Positions 1-8,505 are shown, numbered from the stretch's first letter. The stretch: DNA of 17,567 nt from Gammaproteobacteria bacterium (GCA_026706425.1 JAPOYW010000438.1:1-17567), one strand, 5' to 3'. Notes: a model not told the origin generated them from the letters alone. A program made the numbers and translations.

Positions 1-2
1 GC

Positions 3-893
3 GCCCACATCACGCGGCCGGGATATGCCATCGAGTACGACTTCTTCGATCCCCGGGACCTGAAGCCGTCGTTGGAGACGCGCTGCATCGAAGGCCTCTA
101 TTTCGCCGGTCAGATCAACGGGACCACCGGCTACGAGGAAGCCGCCGCCCAGGGCTTGCTGGCCGGGTTGAACGCCGCCCGGGCGGCTGCGGGGGCGAGC
201 GCGTGGTGCCCGGAACGTTACGAGGCCTATATCGGCGTGCTGGTCGATGATCTGGTGACGCTCGGGGTAGCCGAACCGTATCGGATGTTCACCAGTCGCG
301 CCGAGTACCGCCTGCGGCTGCGTCAAGACAACGCGGATCGGCGCCTTACGGAGCAAGGCCGAACCCTTGGTCTTGTCGACGAGGCGCGGTGGTCCGCCTA
401 CGCCGCGAAGAAGCGTGAACTGGAACGGGCCGCGGCGGTGCTTGCCGGCGTCGTCGCGGTGCCGGGCAATGGTCTGGCCCGGGCCATTGTCGAGGCCACG
501 GGAGAGCCGATCGAAAAGCCCGCCCCGCTGTTCGAGATCCTCAAGCGGCCCGGCATCGACGTGGGTGCCTTGGTGGGCGTGCTGGAAGCCCATGGGCTCG
601 CCGTGGATGAACCGGTGGTCTCGCAACTCGAGATCGATGCCAAGTACCAGGGCTACCTGCAACGCCAGGACGAAGAGATCGCGAGGGTCAGGGCCAACGA
701 AGGGGTGGTGCTGCGGCCCGACTTCGACTACCGGGGCATATCGGGCCTGTCGAACGAGCTCAAGGACAAGCTCGCCGCGCGGCAGCCCGCCACGATCGCC
801 CAGGCCGCCAGGGTACCGGGGGTGACACCGGCGGCGTTGTCGCTACTGCTGGTGCACGCCAAGCGCGATGCCGGCGAACGACGCCACGCGTGA
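3..893 (+). CDS. mnmG: MnmG (GidA), tRNA uridine 5-carboxymethylaminomethyl modification enzyme, C-terminal part
   Basis: This is the 3' portion of mnmG, with its start lying outside the window. MnmG binds FAD and works with MnmE to place the cmnm5 group on U34 of certain tRNAs in the cytoplasm. The frame opens at base 3 with AHITRPGYAIEYDFFDPRDL. It continues with the family signatures FAGQINGTTGYEEAAAQG, YIGVLVDDL and EPYRMFTSRAEYRLRLR. The C-terminal helical region that contacts MnmE ends with SGLSNELKDKLAA and GVTPAALSLLLVHAKR. About 296 residues are visible, roughly the last half of a normal protein of about 630. The N-terminal FAD-binding glycine motif lies outside. The stop overlaps the start of rsmG by 26 bases, suggesting coupled translation. 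Identification is secure from motif order and neighbours. Confidence 0.97.
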   Translation, partial: AHITRPGYAIEYDFFDPRDLKPSLETRCIEGLYFAGQINGTTGYEEAAAQGLLAGLNAARAAAGASAWCPERYEAYIGVLVDDLVTLGVAEPYRMFTSRAEYRLRLRQDNADRRLTEQGRTLGLVDEARWSAYAAKKRELERAAAVLAGVVAVPGNGLARAIVEATGEPIEKPAPLFEILKRPGIDVGALVGVLEAHGLAVDEPVVSQLEIDAKYQGYLQRQDEEIARVRANEGVVLRPDFDYRGISGLSNELKDKLAARQPATIAQAARVPGVTPAALSLLLVHAKRDAGERRHA

Positions 894-1518
894 TGCCCTT
901 GCGCGATTCCTCGAAGAACGGGGTGTCGGATCGGGTCGGGCCGTCGAAGCACTCGAACGCTACGAGCGGCTGATTCGGCGCTGGAACGCCCGCGGCAACC
1001 TGGTGTCGCGTCGGGATCTGGGCCGGCTTCGCGACCGCCATGTCATCGATAGCCTTGGCCTGCTCCCCTGGTGGCACGGCAGCTTGGTGGACGTGGGTTC
1101 GGGAGCTGGTTTCCCCGGCGTGCCGCTGGCCATCGCGCGGCCCGAGTCGCCGGTGACCCTGGTGGAACGGAGCCAACGCAAAGCCCGGTTCCTGCAGCAT
1201 GTGATCATTGAACTGGCGCTCGGTAATACGGAAGTGATCGAAGCCGATTTCGGGCAACCGCATGCTGCCGATTCTCTCGATGGACGGGTGTTTGATACCG
1301 TAACCGCCCGGGCGGTGGCTCCGCCGGCCGCGACGTGGAGAATGCAGCAAGGCCTGCTCGCGCCGGGAGGCTCGGCCTTGCTGCAGTCCGGCGGGCCATT
1401 GCACGCGTCCATGTTTGATGGGGGCGAAATTCGTGCCTGTGAACGCACGGGGAAGACCTGGGTCACGGTCGTCGGCAGCGCGTCGTCCCGGAAGCACGCA
1501 ATCGTCGGGCGGCGATAG
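868..1518 (+). CDS. rsmG: RsmG (GidB), 16S rRNA (guanine527-N7)-methyltransferase
   Basis: The 216-residue protein is of normal family length. RsmG transfers a methyl group from S-adenosylmethionine to N7 of G527 of 16S rRNA. The Rossmann-type SAM-binding motif VDVGSGAGFPGVPLA lies at residues 74-88. It is preceded by a helical N-terminus that includes RWNARGNLVSRRDL and RHVIDSLGLLPW, and followed by VTLVERSQRKARFLQHV. The conserved TARAVAP segment replaces the family's SRAFA-type motif. The chosen ATG at 868 overlaps the end of mnmG, and no better start is seen. parA begins 3 bases after the stop, so mnmG, rsmG and parA probably form one transcript. Nothing looks broken. Confidence 0.95.
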   Translation: MPANDATRDALARFLEERGVGSGRAVEALERYERLIRRWNARGNLVSRRDLGRLRDRHVIDSLGLLPWWHGSLVDVGSGAGFPGVPLAIARPESPVTLVERSQRKARFLQHVIIELALGNTEVIEADFGQPHAADSLDGRVFDTVTARAVAPPAATWRMQQGLLAPGGSALLQSGGPLHASMFDGGEIRACERTGKTWVTVVGSASSRKHAIVGRR

Positions 1519-1521
1519 ATC

Positions 1522-2307
1522 ATGGCAAGGCGGATAGCGGTAGCGAACCAGAAAGGCGGAGTGGGGAAGACCACCACCAGCGTCAATCTGGCGGCGTCGC
1601 TGGCGGCCGATGGGGTCCGCACGCTGCTGATCGATCTCGATCCCCAGGGGAACGCGACCATGGGGTCGGGAGTCGACAAGAACGACCTGTCGGCAAGCGC
1701 CTACGAATGGCTGGTTGACGACGAACCTTTCGACCGGGTCGTGCGTCGATCCTCCGGCGAGTTCTTCCTCGTGCCCGCCAACGCGGACTTGACCGCCGCC
1801 GAAGTCGCAATGCTGTCGGCGGAGGACCGGTCAATGCGCCTGCGCCGCCGACTCGATGCGGTGCCGGCGTTCGACTTCGTGCTAATCGACTGCCCGCCGT
1901 CGCTCAACGTGCTGACGCTCAACGCGCTGATGGCGTCGGACGGGGTGCTGATCCCGATGCAGTGCGAGTACTACGCGCTTGAAGGTCTCACCGCCTTGCT
2001 GCTGACCATCCGGGGCGTCCGTCAACGTGGCAATCCCGGGCTCGCGATCGAGGGGATCCTGCGGACGATGTACGACCCGCGCAATACCCTGAGCCGTGAT
2101 GTCTCGCGTCAGCTCATGGCGTATTTCGGCCGGGACGTGTTCCGCACGGTGGTGCCGCGCAACGTCCGCCTGGCGGAGGCGCCGAGCCACGGCTTGCCGG
2201 CGACGGTCTACGACCCGCGTTGTCGAGGCGCGGTGGCGTACCGGGCCCTCGCCGGGGAGTTGCGTTCGCGCACCGCCGGTCGCGGCGGGCCACGGGGCTC
2301 CCCATAG
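1522..2307 (+). CDS. parA: ParA/Soj chromosome-partitioning ATPase
   Basis: This 261-residue ParA-type P-loop ATPase acts with ParB to segregate the newly copied origin; ATP-bound dimers bind DNA non-specifically. The deviant Walker A motif KGGVGKTT is at residues 11-18, with the signature lysine at 11. Walker A' is LIDLDPQGNAT (36-46) and Walker B is FVLIDCPP (119-126, Asp123). Downstream, QCEYYALEG and the C-terminal RNVRLAEAPSHGLP are typical of chromosomal Soj/ParA. The length (about 260) also fits the chromosomal class without an N-terminal DNA-binding extension. It follows rsmG by 3 bases and precedes parB by 96 bases, the standard origin-proximal arrangement. Confidence 0.97.
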   Translation: MARRIAVANQKGGVGKTTTSVNLAASLAADGVRTLLIDLDPQGNATMGSGVDKNDLSASAYEWLVDDEPFDRVVRRSSGEFFLVPANADLTAAEVAMLSAEDRSMRLRRRLDAVPAFDFVLIDCPPSLNVLTLNALMASDGVLIPMQCEYYALEGLTALLLTIRGVRQRGNPGLAIEGILRTMYDPRNTLSRDVSRQLMAYFGRDVFRTVVPRNVRLAEAPSHGLPATVYDPRCRGAVAYRALAGELRSRTAGRGGPRGSP

Positions 2308-2403
2308 GCATACGACGAACACGAAAAACCTGCGGCAAACGCTTGGGAGTGCTAATTTCCGGTTCCGCAACCGAGCGGTGGCGGGGAGCAAAGAGGGGCA
2401 TCG

Positions 2404-3264
2404 GTGATCGGCAAGCGAAAAAGCCTCGGCAAGGGTCTCGACGCGCTATTGCCAGAGCCCATGGAGGAAGCGGCCGCGCCGTCGCAGGGCCTGTCGGAGC
2501 TACCCGTGGAAACCCTCTACCGCAGTGCCCATCAGCCGCGTCGGCGAATCAACGAGGAAGGAATCGCGGAACTGGCTTCTTCGATCGAGGCCCAGGGATT
2601 GCTCGAACCGGTAATCGTCCGCCCGCGTCCCGCGGGGGGGTACGAGATCGTTGCGGGAGAGCGCCGCTGGCGTGCGGCGCAGCGTGCCGGCCTGGACACG
2701 GTTCCGGCACTGGTTCGGGAGTTGGACGACCGCCAGGCAATCGCAGTCGCCCTGATCGAAAACATCCAGCGGGAGGATCTCAATCCACTGGAAGAGGCGG
2801 CGGCGCTGCAGCGGCTGCTCGCCGAGTACGAGATGACCCACGAGCAGATCGCCGACGCCGTGGGGCGGTCGCGGACCGCGGTTTCGAACCTGCTCCGACT
2901 GCTGAACCTCGCACCCGCGGTCCGGGAAATGATCGACAACGGCGAATTGGAGATGGGCCATGCCCGCGCACTCCTCGCGTTGCCCGTCGATGAACAGGCG
3001 GCGGTCGGTCGAGAGGTGGCGAAACGGTCGCTGTCGGTTCGCCAGACCGAGGCATTGGTCAAGCGACTCTTGAGTGGAGCACCACCCGAACCGGCGCCGG
3101 ATCCCGACACGCGCCGGCTCGAACGCTCGGCGAGCGAGCACTTGGGAGCGCCGGTCTCCATCACCACGAACAGCAAGGGCAAAGGACGAGTCGTGATCCG
3201 CTATTCGAGCCTCGACGAGCTTGATGGGATTCTTGCCCGAATGGGAGCGAAGTTGGATCGTTAG
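2404..3264 (+). CDS. parB: ParB/Spo0J chromosome-partitioning protein
   Basis: This 286-residue ParB binds parS sites near the origin and spreads as a CTP-dependent clamp. The N-terminus carries the ParA-contact peptide LGKGLDALL (residues 8-16). The CTPase fold includes AGERRWRAAQRAG (from residue 84) and ENIQREDLNPLEEA (119-132). A helix-turn-helix lies around residues 145-167 (THEQIADAVGRSRTAVSNLL). A C-terminal dimerisation segment ends in SSLDELDGILARMGAKLDR. The GTG start at 2404 is supported by the ribosome-binding sequence AAAGAGGGG just upstream. No canonical parS palindrome was found in the window. The 96-base gap from parA shows no convincing separate promoter. Confidence 0.96.
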   Translation: MIGKRKSLGKGLDALLPEPMEEAAAPSQGLSELPVETLYRSAHQPRRRINEEGIAELASSIEAQGLLEPVIVRPRPAGGYEIVAGERRWRAAQRAGLDTVPALVRELDDRQAIAVALIENIQREDLNPLEEAAALQRLLAEYEMTHEQIADAVGRSRTAVSNLLRLLNLAPAVREMIDNGELEMGHARALLALPVDEQAAVGREVAKRSLSVRQTEALVKRLLSGAPPEPAPDPDTRRLERSASEHLGAPVSITTNSKGKGRVVIRYSSLDELDGILARMGAKLDR

Positions 3265-3291
3265 GATCGCCAATCGCTGTTCGACCCGCGT

Positions 3292-3320
3292 TTGAAGACA
3301 CCCCATGCCGCCCGTATAAT
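3292..3320 (+). promoter_or_regulatory. Sigma70-type promoter of the atp operon
   Basis: TTGAAG at 3292-3297 (5 of 6 consensus) is separated by exactly 17 bases from a perfect TATAAT at 3315-3320. It lies in the 122-base gap between parB and atpI. Transcription would start near 3327, giving a leader of about 60 bases. This is the clearest promoter in the window and probably drives atpIBEFHAGDC, and perhaps the ATPase gene behind atpC. It is predicted from sequence only. Confidence 0.85.
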
Positions 3321-3360
3321 GCGCGCCCTTTGCGAACCCCGGATCGTTCCTGGCCTCTAC

Positions 3361-3376
3361 CGGCGCGATAGCGCCG
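3361..3376 (+). promoter_or_regulatory. Small hairpin in the atpI leader
   Basis: CGGCGC (3361-3366), a GATA loop and GCGCCG (3371-3376) form a perfect 6-bp GC-only stem in the 5' untranslated leader. It ends 10 bases before the first possible atpI start. It could occlude the ribosome-binding region and keep atpI translation low, but no function is demonstrated and short GC palindromes are common at this composition. Confidence 0.4.
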
Positions 3377-3386
3377 CGCGAGACGA

Positions 3387-3833
3387 GTGCGGTCGGTGAA
3401 CGCGGCCAAGCCATCCGGCAGCGGTCGACGTTGGGGAACGCCGGTCCGGGTAGTGGCCCTGCAGGCGGCTGTCACCGTGGCGGTGGCGGCGCTGGCGCTA
3501 GCTTGGAGCGTGGACGAGGCGAAGTCCGCGTTTCTGGGCGGCCTCGTGGCTCTTCTGCCGAACGCGTACTTCGCGTGGGCGGCGAGTCGTGCCGGACGCG
3601 GCGGGCAGGATGCGGCGCAAGAGGCAGTCGTCGAAGGGGGCAAGTTCCTCGGTCGGTGGCTGGTGAAGATGGGGCTCATGGTGGCGCTCCTGGTTGTGGC
3701 CCTCGTGGTTCTGAGAGCGGGCAGCCTCGGGTTCTTCGTCGGCCTTATCGCGACATTGATCGCGCCCTTGGCATCACCGTTGGTAGGTGGCACGACGGGC
3801 GCGGAAAGAGGCGGCTCGAAACCGCAGGACTGA
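3387..3833 (+). CDS. atpI: AtpI, ATP synthase assembly/accessory membrane protein
   Basis: This 148-residue membrane protein is at the head of the ATP synthase operon. AtpI proteins help c-ring assembly but are not part of the final enzyme. Four hydrophobic segments are visible: VVALQAAVTVAVAALALAW, FLGGLVALLPNAYFAWAA, KMGLMVALLVVALVVL and GFFVGLIATLIAPLASPLV. The segment GGLVALLPNAYF matches the conserved GGL-hydrophobic-PN feature. Start choice is uncertain: GTG at 3387 or GTG at 3396 (in frame), neither with a strong ribosome-binding site. The family is poorly conserved, so assignment rests on topology, that motif and position before atpB. Confidence 0.9.
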   Translation: MRSVNAAKPSGSGRRWGTPVRVVALQAAVTVAVAALALAWSVDEAKSAFLGGLVALLPNAYFAWAASRAGRGGQDAAQEAVVEGGKFLGRWLVKMGLMVALLVVALVVLRAGSLGFFVGLIATLIAPLASPLVGGTTGAERGGSKPQD

Positions 3834-3852
3834 CGGGACAGCGAAAACTCCG

Positions 3853-4731
3853 ATGGCCGAAGACGCCGGCGGCTACATCAAGCACCATCTCACGAACCTA
3901 ACGTTCGGGCAGAAAGCGGACGGCACCTGGGGCATCGCCGAGAATGCGGAACAGGCCGCCGCGATGGGTTTCTGGGCGATCCACGTGGACTCGATGTTCT
4001 GGTCGCTCGTACTTGGAGTCCTGTTCTGCCTCGTATTCTGGGCCGCTGCCAGGAAGGCGACGTCGGGCGTACCGCGCGGTCTGCAAAACGGGGTCGAGAT
4101 GATCGTCGACTTCATCGAGGACACGACATCGAGCATCTTCCAGCACACGAACAGCTTGATCGCGCCCATGGCGTTGACGATCTTCGTCTGGGTGTTCTTC
4201 CTCAACCTCATGGATCTGGTTCCCGTCGACTGGATTCCGGGACTCGCCAAGTGGATGGGTATTGAATTCATGAAGGTCGTGCCATCCACCGACCCGAACA
4301 TCACCCTGGGCATGGCTTTCAGCGTGTTTGCGCTGATCATCTTTTTCGGCATCAAGCAGAAGGGCGTCGGCGGGTTCATCGGCGAGTTGCTGTTCCACCC
4401 GTTCGAGGCGCCAAAGGGGGGCAACCCGATCGTGCGGATACTGCTCAAGGTCGCGTTCGCACCGATTAACCTGGTCTTGGAGACCGTCACGCTGATCGCG
4501 AAGCCCGTCTCCCTAGGGTTGCGGCTGTTCGGCAACCTGTATGCGGGGGAGATGATCTTCATCCTGATCGCGCTCATGTACACGAGTGCGGTCTTCTTTG
4601 TCCCCGGTGGCGTGCTGCATTGGGCTTGGGCGGTGTTCCACGTCCTCGTCATCACGCTTCAGGCGTTCATCTTCGCGGTGCTGACCGTGGTCTATCTCGC
4701 CCAGGCACACGATGTCTCGGACGAGCACTAA
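3853..4731 (+). CDS. atpB: ATP synthase Fo subunit a
   Basis: This is the proton-channel subunit a of the membrane sector. The protein is 292 residues from ATG 3853, whose N-terminus MAEDAGGYIKHHLTNL matches the family; the frame is open further upstream into atpI, but that extension is not family-like. Key signatures are NIDSMF-like HVDSMFWSLVLG, ARKATSGVP, LTIFVWVFFLNLMDLVP, and VSLGLRLFGNLYAGE with the essential channel arginine at Arg224. The final helices include LVITLQAFIFAVLTVVYL. A loop around EAPKGGNPIVRILLK is longer than in E. coli, and there is a polar insert after the N-terminal helix. The start lacks a strong ribosome-binding site and may be translationally coupled to atpI, whose stop is 19 bases upstream. 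Confidence 0.97.
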   Translation: MAEDAGGYIKHHLTNLTFGQKADGTWGIAENAEQAAAMGFWAIHVDSMFWSLVLGVLFCLVFWAAARKATSGVPRGLQNGVEMIVDFIEDTTSSIFQHTNSLIAPMALTIFVWVFFLNLMDLVPVDWIPGLAKWMGIEFMKVVPSTDPNITLGMAFSVFALIIFFGIKQKGVGGFIGELLFHPFEAPKGGNPIVRILLKVAFAPINLVLETVTLIAKPVSLGLRLFGNLYAGEMIFILIALMYTSAVFFVPGGVLHWAWAVFHVLVITLQAFIFAVLTVVYLAQAHDVSDEH

Positions 4732-4752
4732 CTTTTAGCTAGGAGTCATTAA

Positions 4753-4989
4753 ATGGAGATGCAGGTTCTCTTGTTCATTGCCGCCGGCCTGATGATCGGG
4801 CTCGGTGCAGTGGGCGCCGCGATCGGCGTCGGACTGTTGGGCGGCAAGTTCATGGAGGGCGTCGCCCGGCAGCCCGAACTGCTGCCGGTGCTGCGTACCC
4901 AGATGTTCATCATCCTCGGCCTCGTGGACGCCGTGCCGATTATCGGCGTGGGCGTCGGCCTGATGGTGATCTTCGCGCCACCGATCTAG
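4753..4989 (+). CDS. atpE: ATP synthase Fo subunit c
   Basis: This 78-residue hairpin of two transmembrane helices forms the rotating c-ring. Helix 1 is glycine/alanine rich (GLGAVGAAIGVGLLGG), the cytoplasmic loop carries the conserved ARQPE (38-42), and helix 2 contains GLVDAVPIIGVG. The ion-carrying carboxylate is Asp59. An aspartate without the Gln/Glu/Ser-Thr partners of sodium-type rings indicates proton coupling. The ribosome-binding site TAGGAGT is 7 bases before the ATG, the best in the operon. That suits a subunit needed in many copies. Length and motif are standard. Confidence 0.98.
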   Translation: MEMQVLLFIAAGLMIGLGAVGAAIGVGLLGGKFMEGVARQPELLPVLRTQMFIILGLVDAVPIIGVGVGLMVIFAPPI

Positions 4990-5021
4990 TCCGCTTGAGC
5001 GCTTGAACTAGAGGAGCAGCC

Positions 5022-5492
5022 ATGAGCATCAACTTCACGATACTCGGGCAATCGATCTTCTTCTTTGTCTTCGTCTGGTTCTGCTGGAAGTTCATCTGGC
5101 CGTTCCTGATTCGTGCCATGCGCGAACGCCAGCAGACCATCGCCGATGGTCTGGAAGCAGCGGCGAAGGCGCAGCGCGACCTTGAGCATGCGGAAGCCCG
5201 AGCGGAGGAGATCCTCAACGAAGCCCGGGCGGAGGCGCGGGGGATCGTCGACGATGCCCGGGGCCAGGCCGTACAGATGATCGACAATGCCCGCACCGAC
5301 GCCGAGTCGGAGCGGGAGCGGATTCTGAAGGCTGCGCAAGCGGACGTGGCCCAGGAACTCAACCGCGCCAAGGAAACCCTGCGGGGGGAAGTCGCAGACC
5401 TCGCCGTACTGGGCGCGGAACGCATTCTCGAAGCATCCATCGATCGCGATCGTCACGACGCCCTGCTCGACAGGGTCGCGGCGGATCTCTAA
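5022..5492 (+). CDS. atpF: ATP synthase Fo subunit b
   Basis: This 156-residue peripheral stalk subunit is of the usual proteobacterial b length. One N-terminal membrane helix (about residues 8-31, IFFFVFVWFCWKFIWPFL) is followed by a long charged coiled coil (about 35-140) rich in Ala, Glu, Arg and Lys. It links the a subunit to the delta/alpha top of F1 as a homodimer. Only one b-type gene is present, with no b' copy, as expected for Gammaproteobacteria. The ribosome-binding site GAGGAG lies 7 bases before the ATG. It follows atpE by 32 bases and precedes atpH by 11. Confidence 0.97.
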   Translation: MSINFTILGQSIFFFVFVWFCWKFIWPFLIRAMRERQQTIADGLEAAAKAQRDLEHAEARAEEILNEARAEARGIVDDARGQAVQMIDNARTDAESERERILKAAQADVAQELNRAKETLRGEVADLAVLGAERILEASIDRDRHDALLDRVAADL

Positions 5493-5503
5493 GAGGCCCC
5501 GAC

Positions 5504-6043
5504 GTGGCCGAGATCGCTACCCTCGCGCGTCCCTACGCCAATGCCGCGTTCGACCTCGCCCGGTCGTCGGGTCGCCTGACACAATGGTCGCCGATGCTCG
5601 CCTTGCTGGCCCGCGCCGTTGAAACCGATCAGGTCAAGCAACTCGTGGCGGCGCCCTCCCTCGCACCCGCCGTCAAGGCACACCAGTTGATCGACATCGT
5701 GCGCGAGGACATCGACGACCGCTGCCGCCGGTTCGTCAACGTTCTGGCGGACAACCACCGCTTGGAACTGTTGCCCGAGATCGCTACGCAATTCGAGGCG
5801 CTGAAGGCCGAGGCGGAGAAGACAATCGACGTCGAGATCACCGCCGCGGTCGAACTCACCGATCAGCAGGTCGATAGCTACACCGAGGCGTTGCGGCAGC
5901 GTTTCGATCAGGACGTGAACGTCAGCGTCGGCATCGATCCGGCGCTTGTTGGCGGTGCGGTGATCCGCGCCGGCGACACGGTCATAGACGGCTCCGTACG
6001 GGGCCGACTCACCCGTTTGGTCGAGTCGCTCCAGCGCAACTGA
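5504..6043 (+). CDS. atpH: ATP synthase F1 subunit delta
   Basis: This 179-residue delta subunit joins the b dimer to the top of the alpha3beta3 head. The N-terminal helical domain opens with TLARPYANAAFDLARSSG, matching the family's ARPYAKAAF signature, and includes RRFVNVLADNHRLELLPEI. The C-terminal part has VELTDQQVDSYTEALRQRF and ends with IGIDPALVGG-like VGIDPALVGGAVIRAGD and DGSVRGRLTRL, the expected terminal motif. The start is GTG at 5504, 11 bases after the atpF stop, with AAGAGG upstream. No irregularities were seen. Confidence 0.97.
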   Translation: MAEIATLARPYANAAFDLARSSGRLTQWSPMLALLARAVETDQVKQLVAAPSLAPAVKAHQLIDIVREDIDDRCRRFVNVLADNHRLELLPEIATQFEALKAEAEKTIDVEITAAVELTDQQVDSYTEALRQRFDQDVNVSVGIDPALVGGAVIRAGDTVIDGSVRGRLTRLVESLQRN

Positions 6044-6064
6044 GAACTCAAGAAGGTTTAAGCA

Positions 6065-7612
6065 ATGCAGCAACTGAACCCGGCCGAGATCACGGACATC
6101 ATCCGCGGCCGAATCGAGAACCTCGACGTTTCCGCCCAGGCCGCGAACGAGGGCACCATCGTCAGCGTATCCGACGGCATCGTCCGCGTGCACGGCCTTG
6201 CCGAAGCGCAATACGGCGAGATGATCGAGTTCACGGGCGGCCTCACCGGCATGGCGCTCAACCTCGAGCGCGACTCCGTCGGCTGCGTCGTACTCGGGGA
6301 CTACGAGAGCCTCTCGGAAGGGATGACCGCCCGATGCACCAAGCGGATCCTCGAGGTCCCCACCGGACCGGAACTGCTTGGTCGCGTGGTCGACGCACTC
6401 GGCAACCCCATCGACGGCAAAGGCCCGATCAACGCGTCATCGTCGTCGCCGGTTGAGAAGGTCGCCCCGGGCGTCATTGCCCGGCAGACCGTCGACCAGC
6501 CCGTGCAACTCGGCATCAAATGCATCGACGCCATGGTCCCCATCGGCCGCGGCCAGCGGGAACTCATCATCGGCGACAGGCAGATCGGCAAGACCGCCAT
6601 CGCCGTGGACGCGGTGATCAACCAGAAGGACAGCGGCGTCAAATGCGTCTACGTGGCCATCGGCCAGAAGATGTCGACGATCGCCAACATCGTGCGCACC
6701 TTCGAGGAGAACGGCGCCATGGACCACACCATCGTGGTCGCGGCCAGCGCATCCGACCCGTCGCCGATGCTCTATATCTCGCCCTACTCGGGCTGCGCAA
6801 TGGGGGAGTACTTCCGCGATCGCGGCGAGGACGCCCTCATCATCTACGACGACCTCACCAAGCAGGCCTGGGCGTATCGCGAGATTTCGCTCCTGCTCCG
6901 CCGCCCGCCTGGTCGCGAAGCGTATCCGGGCGACGTCTTCTACCTTCATTCGCGGCTCCTGGAGAGGGCCGCTCGCGTCAACGCCGACTATGTCGAGGAA
7001 TTCACCAAGGGCGAAGTGAAGGGTCAGACCGGTTCGCTGACGGCGCTCCCGATCATCGAGACCCAGGCGGGGGAGGTGTCGTCCTTCGTTCCGGCCAACG
7101 TGATTTCCATCACGGATGGCCAAATCTACCTGGAACTCGACCGCTTCAACTCCGGCATCCGGCCGGCCATGAGTCCCGGCATCTCGGTGTCCCGGGTCGG
7201 CGGCGCGGCACAGGTGCCGTTCATCAAGAAGATCTCCGGCGGCGTCAAGCTGGCTCTCGCCCAGTACCGGGAACTGGCGGCATTCTCGCAGTTCGCCTCC
7301 GATCTCGACGAGGTGACGCGCCGCCAACTCGATCACGGCGCCCGAGTCGAAGAGTTGATGAAGCAGAAGCAGTACGCCCCGATGACGGTGGCGGAGATGG
7401 GCGTCGTCCTGTTCGCCGCCAGCGAAGGCTACCTGGTGGACGTACCCGTGGACCGGGTGCTCGATTTCGAGGGCGACCTGTTGGCCTACATGAATGCCGA
7501 ACACGCCGAGTGGATGGCCGAAGTCACCGCCTCCGGCGATCACAACGACGAGATCGTCGAGTACATGAAGGCGGCGCTCGACAAGTTCCAGGCGAGCCAC
7601 AGCTACTCCTAA
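6065..7612 (+). CDS. atpA: ATP synthase F1 subunit alpha
   Basis: This 515-residue subunit carries the non-catalytic nucleotide sites and supplies the arginine finger to the catalytic site in beta. The Walker A motif GDRQIGKT is at residues 170-177, almost exactly the E. coli position. The arginine finger is Arg377 in SVSRVGGAAQ. The N-terminal barrel shows VSVSDGIVRVHGL, and later IIYDDLTKQAWAYREISLLLRRPPGREAYPGD and FNSGIRPAMSPGISVSRVG are typical. The C-terminal helical domain ends at LDKFQASHSYS. Start ATG 6065 has AAGAAGG 8 bases upstream. All catalytic features are intact. Confidence 0.98.
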   Translation: MQQLNPAEITDIIRGRIENLDVSAQAANEGTIVSVSDGIVRVHGLAEAQYGEMIEFTGGLTGMALNLERDSVGCVVLGDYESLSEGMTARCTKRILEVPTGPELLGRVVDALGNPIDGKGPINASSSSPVEKVAPGVIARQTVDQPVQLGIKCIDAMVPIGRGQRELIIGDRQIGKTAIAVDAVINQKDSGVKCVYVAIGQKMSTIANIVRTFEENGAMDHTIVVAASASDPSPMLYISPYSGCAMGEYFRDRGEDALIIYDDLTKQAWAYREISLLLRRPPGREAYPGDVFYLHSRLLERAARVNADYVEEFTKGEVKGQTGSLTALPIIETQAGEVSSFVPANVISITDGQIYLELDRFNSGIRPAMSPGISVSRVGGAAQVPFIKKISGGVKLALAQYRELAAFSQFASDLDEVTRRQLDHGARVEELMKQKQYAPMTVAEMGVVLFAASEGYLVDVPVDRVLDFEGDLLAYMNAEHAEWMAEVTASGDHNDEIVEYMKAALDKFQASHSYS

Positions 7613-7644
7613 CTTGGTCAGGATCAACCAAGGGAAACTCCCCG

Positions 7645-8505
7645 ATGGCCGCCGGCAAGGAAATAAAGAAAAAGATTGCGAGCGTGCAAACCACGCAGAA
7701 GAGCACGCGCGCCATGCAGATGGTCGCCGCGAGCCGGATGCGACGCACGCAGGACCGGATGCAGGAAGGCCGGCCCTACAGCCAGCGCATCGAGCAGGTG
7801 ATCGGCCACTTGGCGAATGCAGCGCCGGAATACCGGCACGTCTACATGACGACGCGCGAGGTCAGCCGCGTCGGCTACATCGTCGTTTCCACGGACCGGG
7901 GCCTTTGCGGCGGCTTGAACGTCAATCTGTTCCGTGAACTCATCCGCAACCTGTCGTCGCGCCAGGACGACGGCATGGAGTCGGAGTTGGCGCTAATCGG
8001 CAACAAGTCCGCGCAGTTCTTCCGGTCCGTCGGCGGCAACGTCGTCGCCACCATGGGCAATATCGGCGAGACGCCTGAACTCGCCGACCTGATCGGCGGC
8101 ATCAAGGTGATGCTCGACGGATTCGCAGAAGGGCGCATCCAGCAGTTGGACATCATCTCCAACGAGTTCGTGAACACGATGACCCACCGACCGGTTCTGC
8201 GTCAGCTTCTGCCGCTGCCACCGATGGAGGCGCACGAGTTCCGGCACCGCTGGGACTACATCTACGAACCCGACGCCCGGGAACTGATCGAAGGACTGGT
8301 GCAGCGCTACATCGAGTCCCTGGTCTACCAGGCGGTCATAGAAAACACGGCGTGCGAACAGGCGGCCCGGATGATCGCCATGAAGAACGCCACGGACAAC
8401 GCGGAGGAGATCGTCAAGGAACTGACGCTGCTCTACAACAACGCCCGCCAGGCGTCGATCACCCAGGAGATCTCGGAGATCGTCGGCGGCGCGGCGGCAG
8501 TGTAG
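7645..8505 (+). CDS. atpG: ATP synthase F1 subunit gamma
   Basis: This 286-residue central rotor shaft has the normal length. It starts MAAGKEIKKKIASVQTTQKS at ATG 7645, matching the family N-terminus (GKEIRxKIxSVxNTQKIT), followed by RAMQMVAASRMRR. Mid-protein STDRGLCGGLNVNLFR is the conserved D-GLCGGLN motif. The C-terminal helix includes ASEMRMKNATDNA-like ARMIAMKNATDNAEE and LYNNARQASITQEISEIVGGAAAV. The reading frame stays open far upstream into atpA, so a longer gene could be called by mistake; homology places the start at 7645. The stop is immediately followed by the hairpin at 8506. Confidence 0.97.
   Translation: MAAGKEIKKKIASVQTTQKSTRAMQMVAASRMRRTQDRMQEGRPYSQRIEQVIGHLANAAPEYRHVYMTTREVSRVGYIVVSTDRGLCGGLNVNLFRELIRNLSSRQDDGMESELALIGNKSAQFFRSVGGNVVATMGNIGETPELADLIGGIKVMLDGFAEGRIQQLDIISNEFVNTMTHRPVLRQLLPLPPMEAHEFRHRWDYIYEPDARELIEGLVQRYIESLVYQAVIENTACEQAARMIAMKNATDNAEEIVKELTLLYNNARQASITQEISEIVGGAAAV

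Noticed and set aside
6520..7644. Long open frame upstream of and continuous with atpG
   Set aside because: It lies inside atpA in another frame with arginine/proline-rich nonsense; family similarity begins only at 7645.
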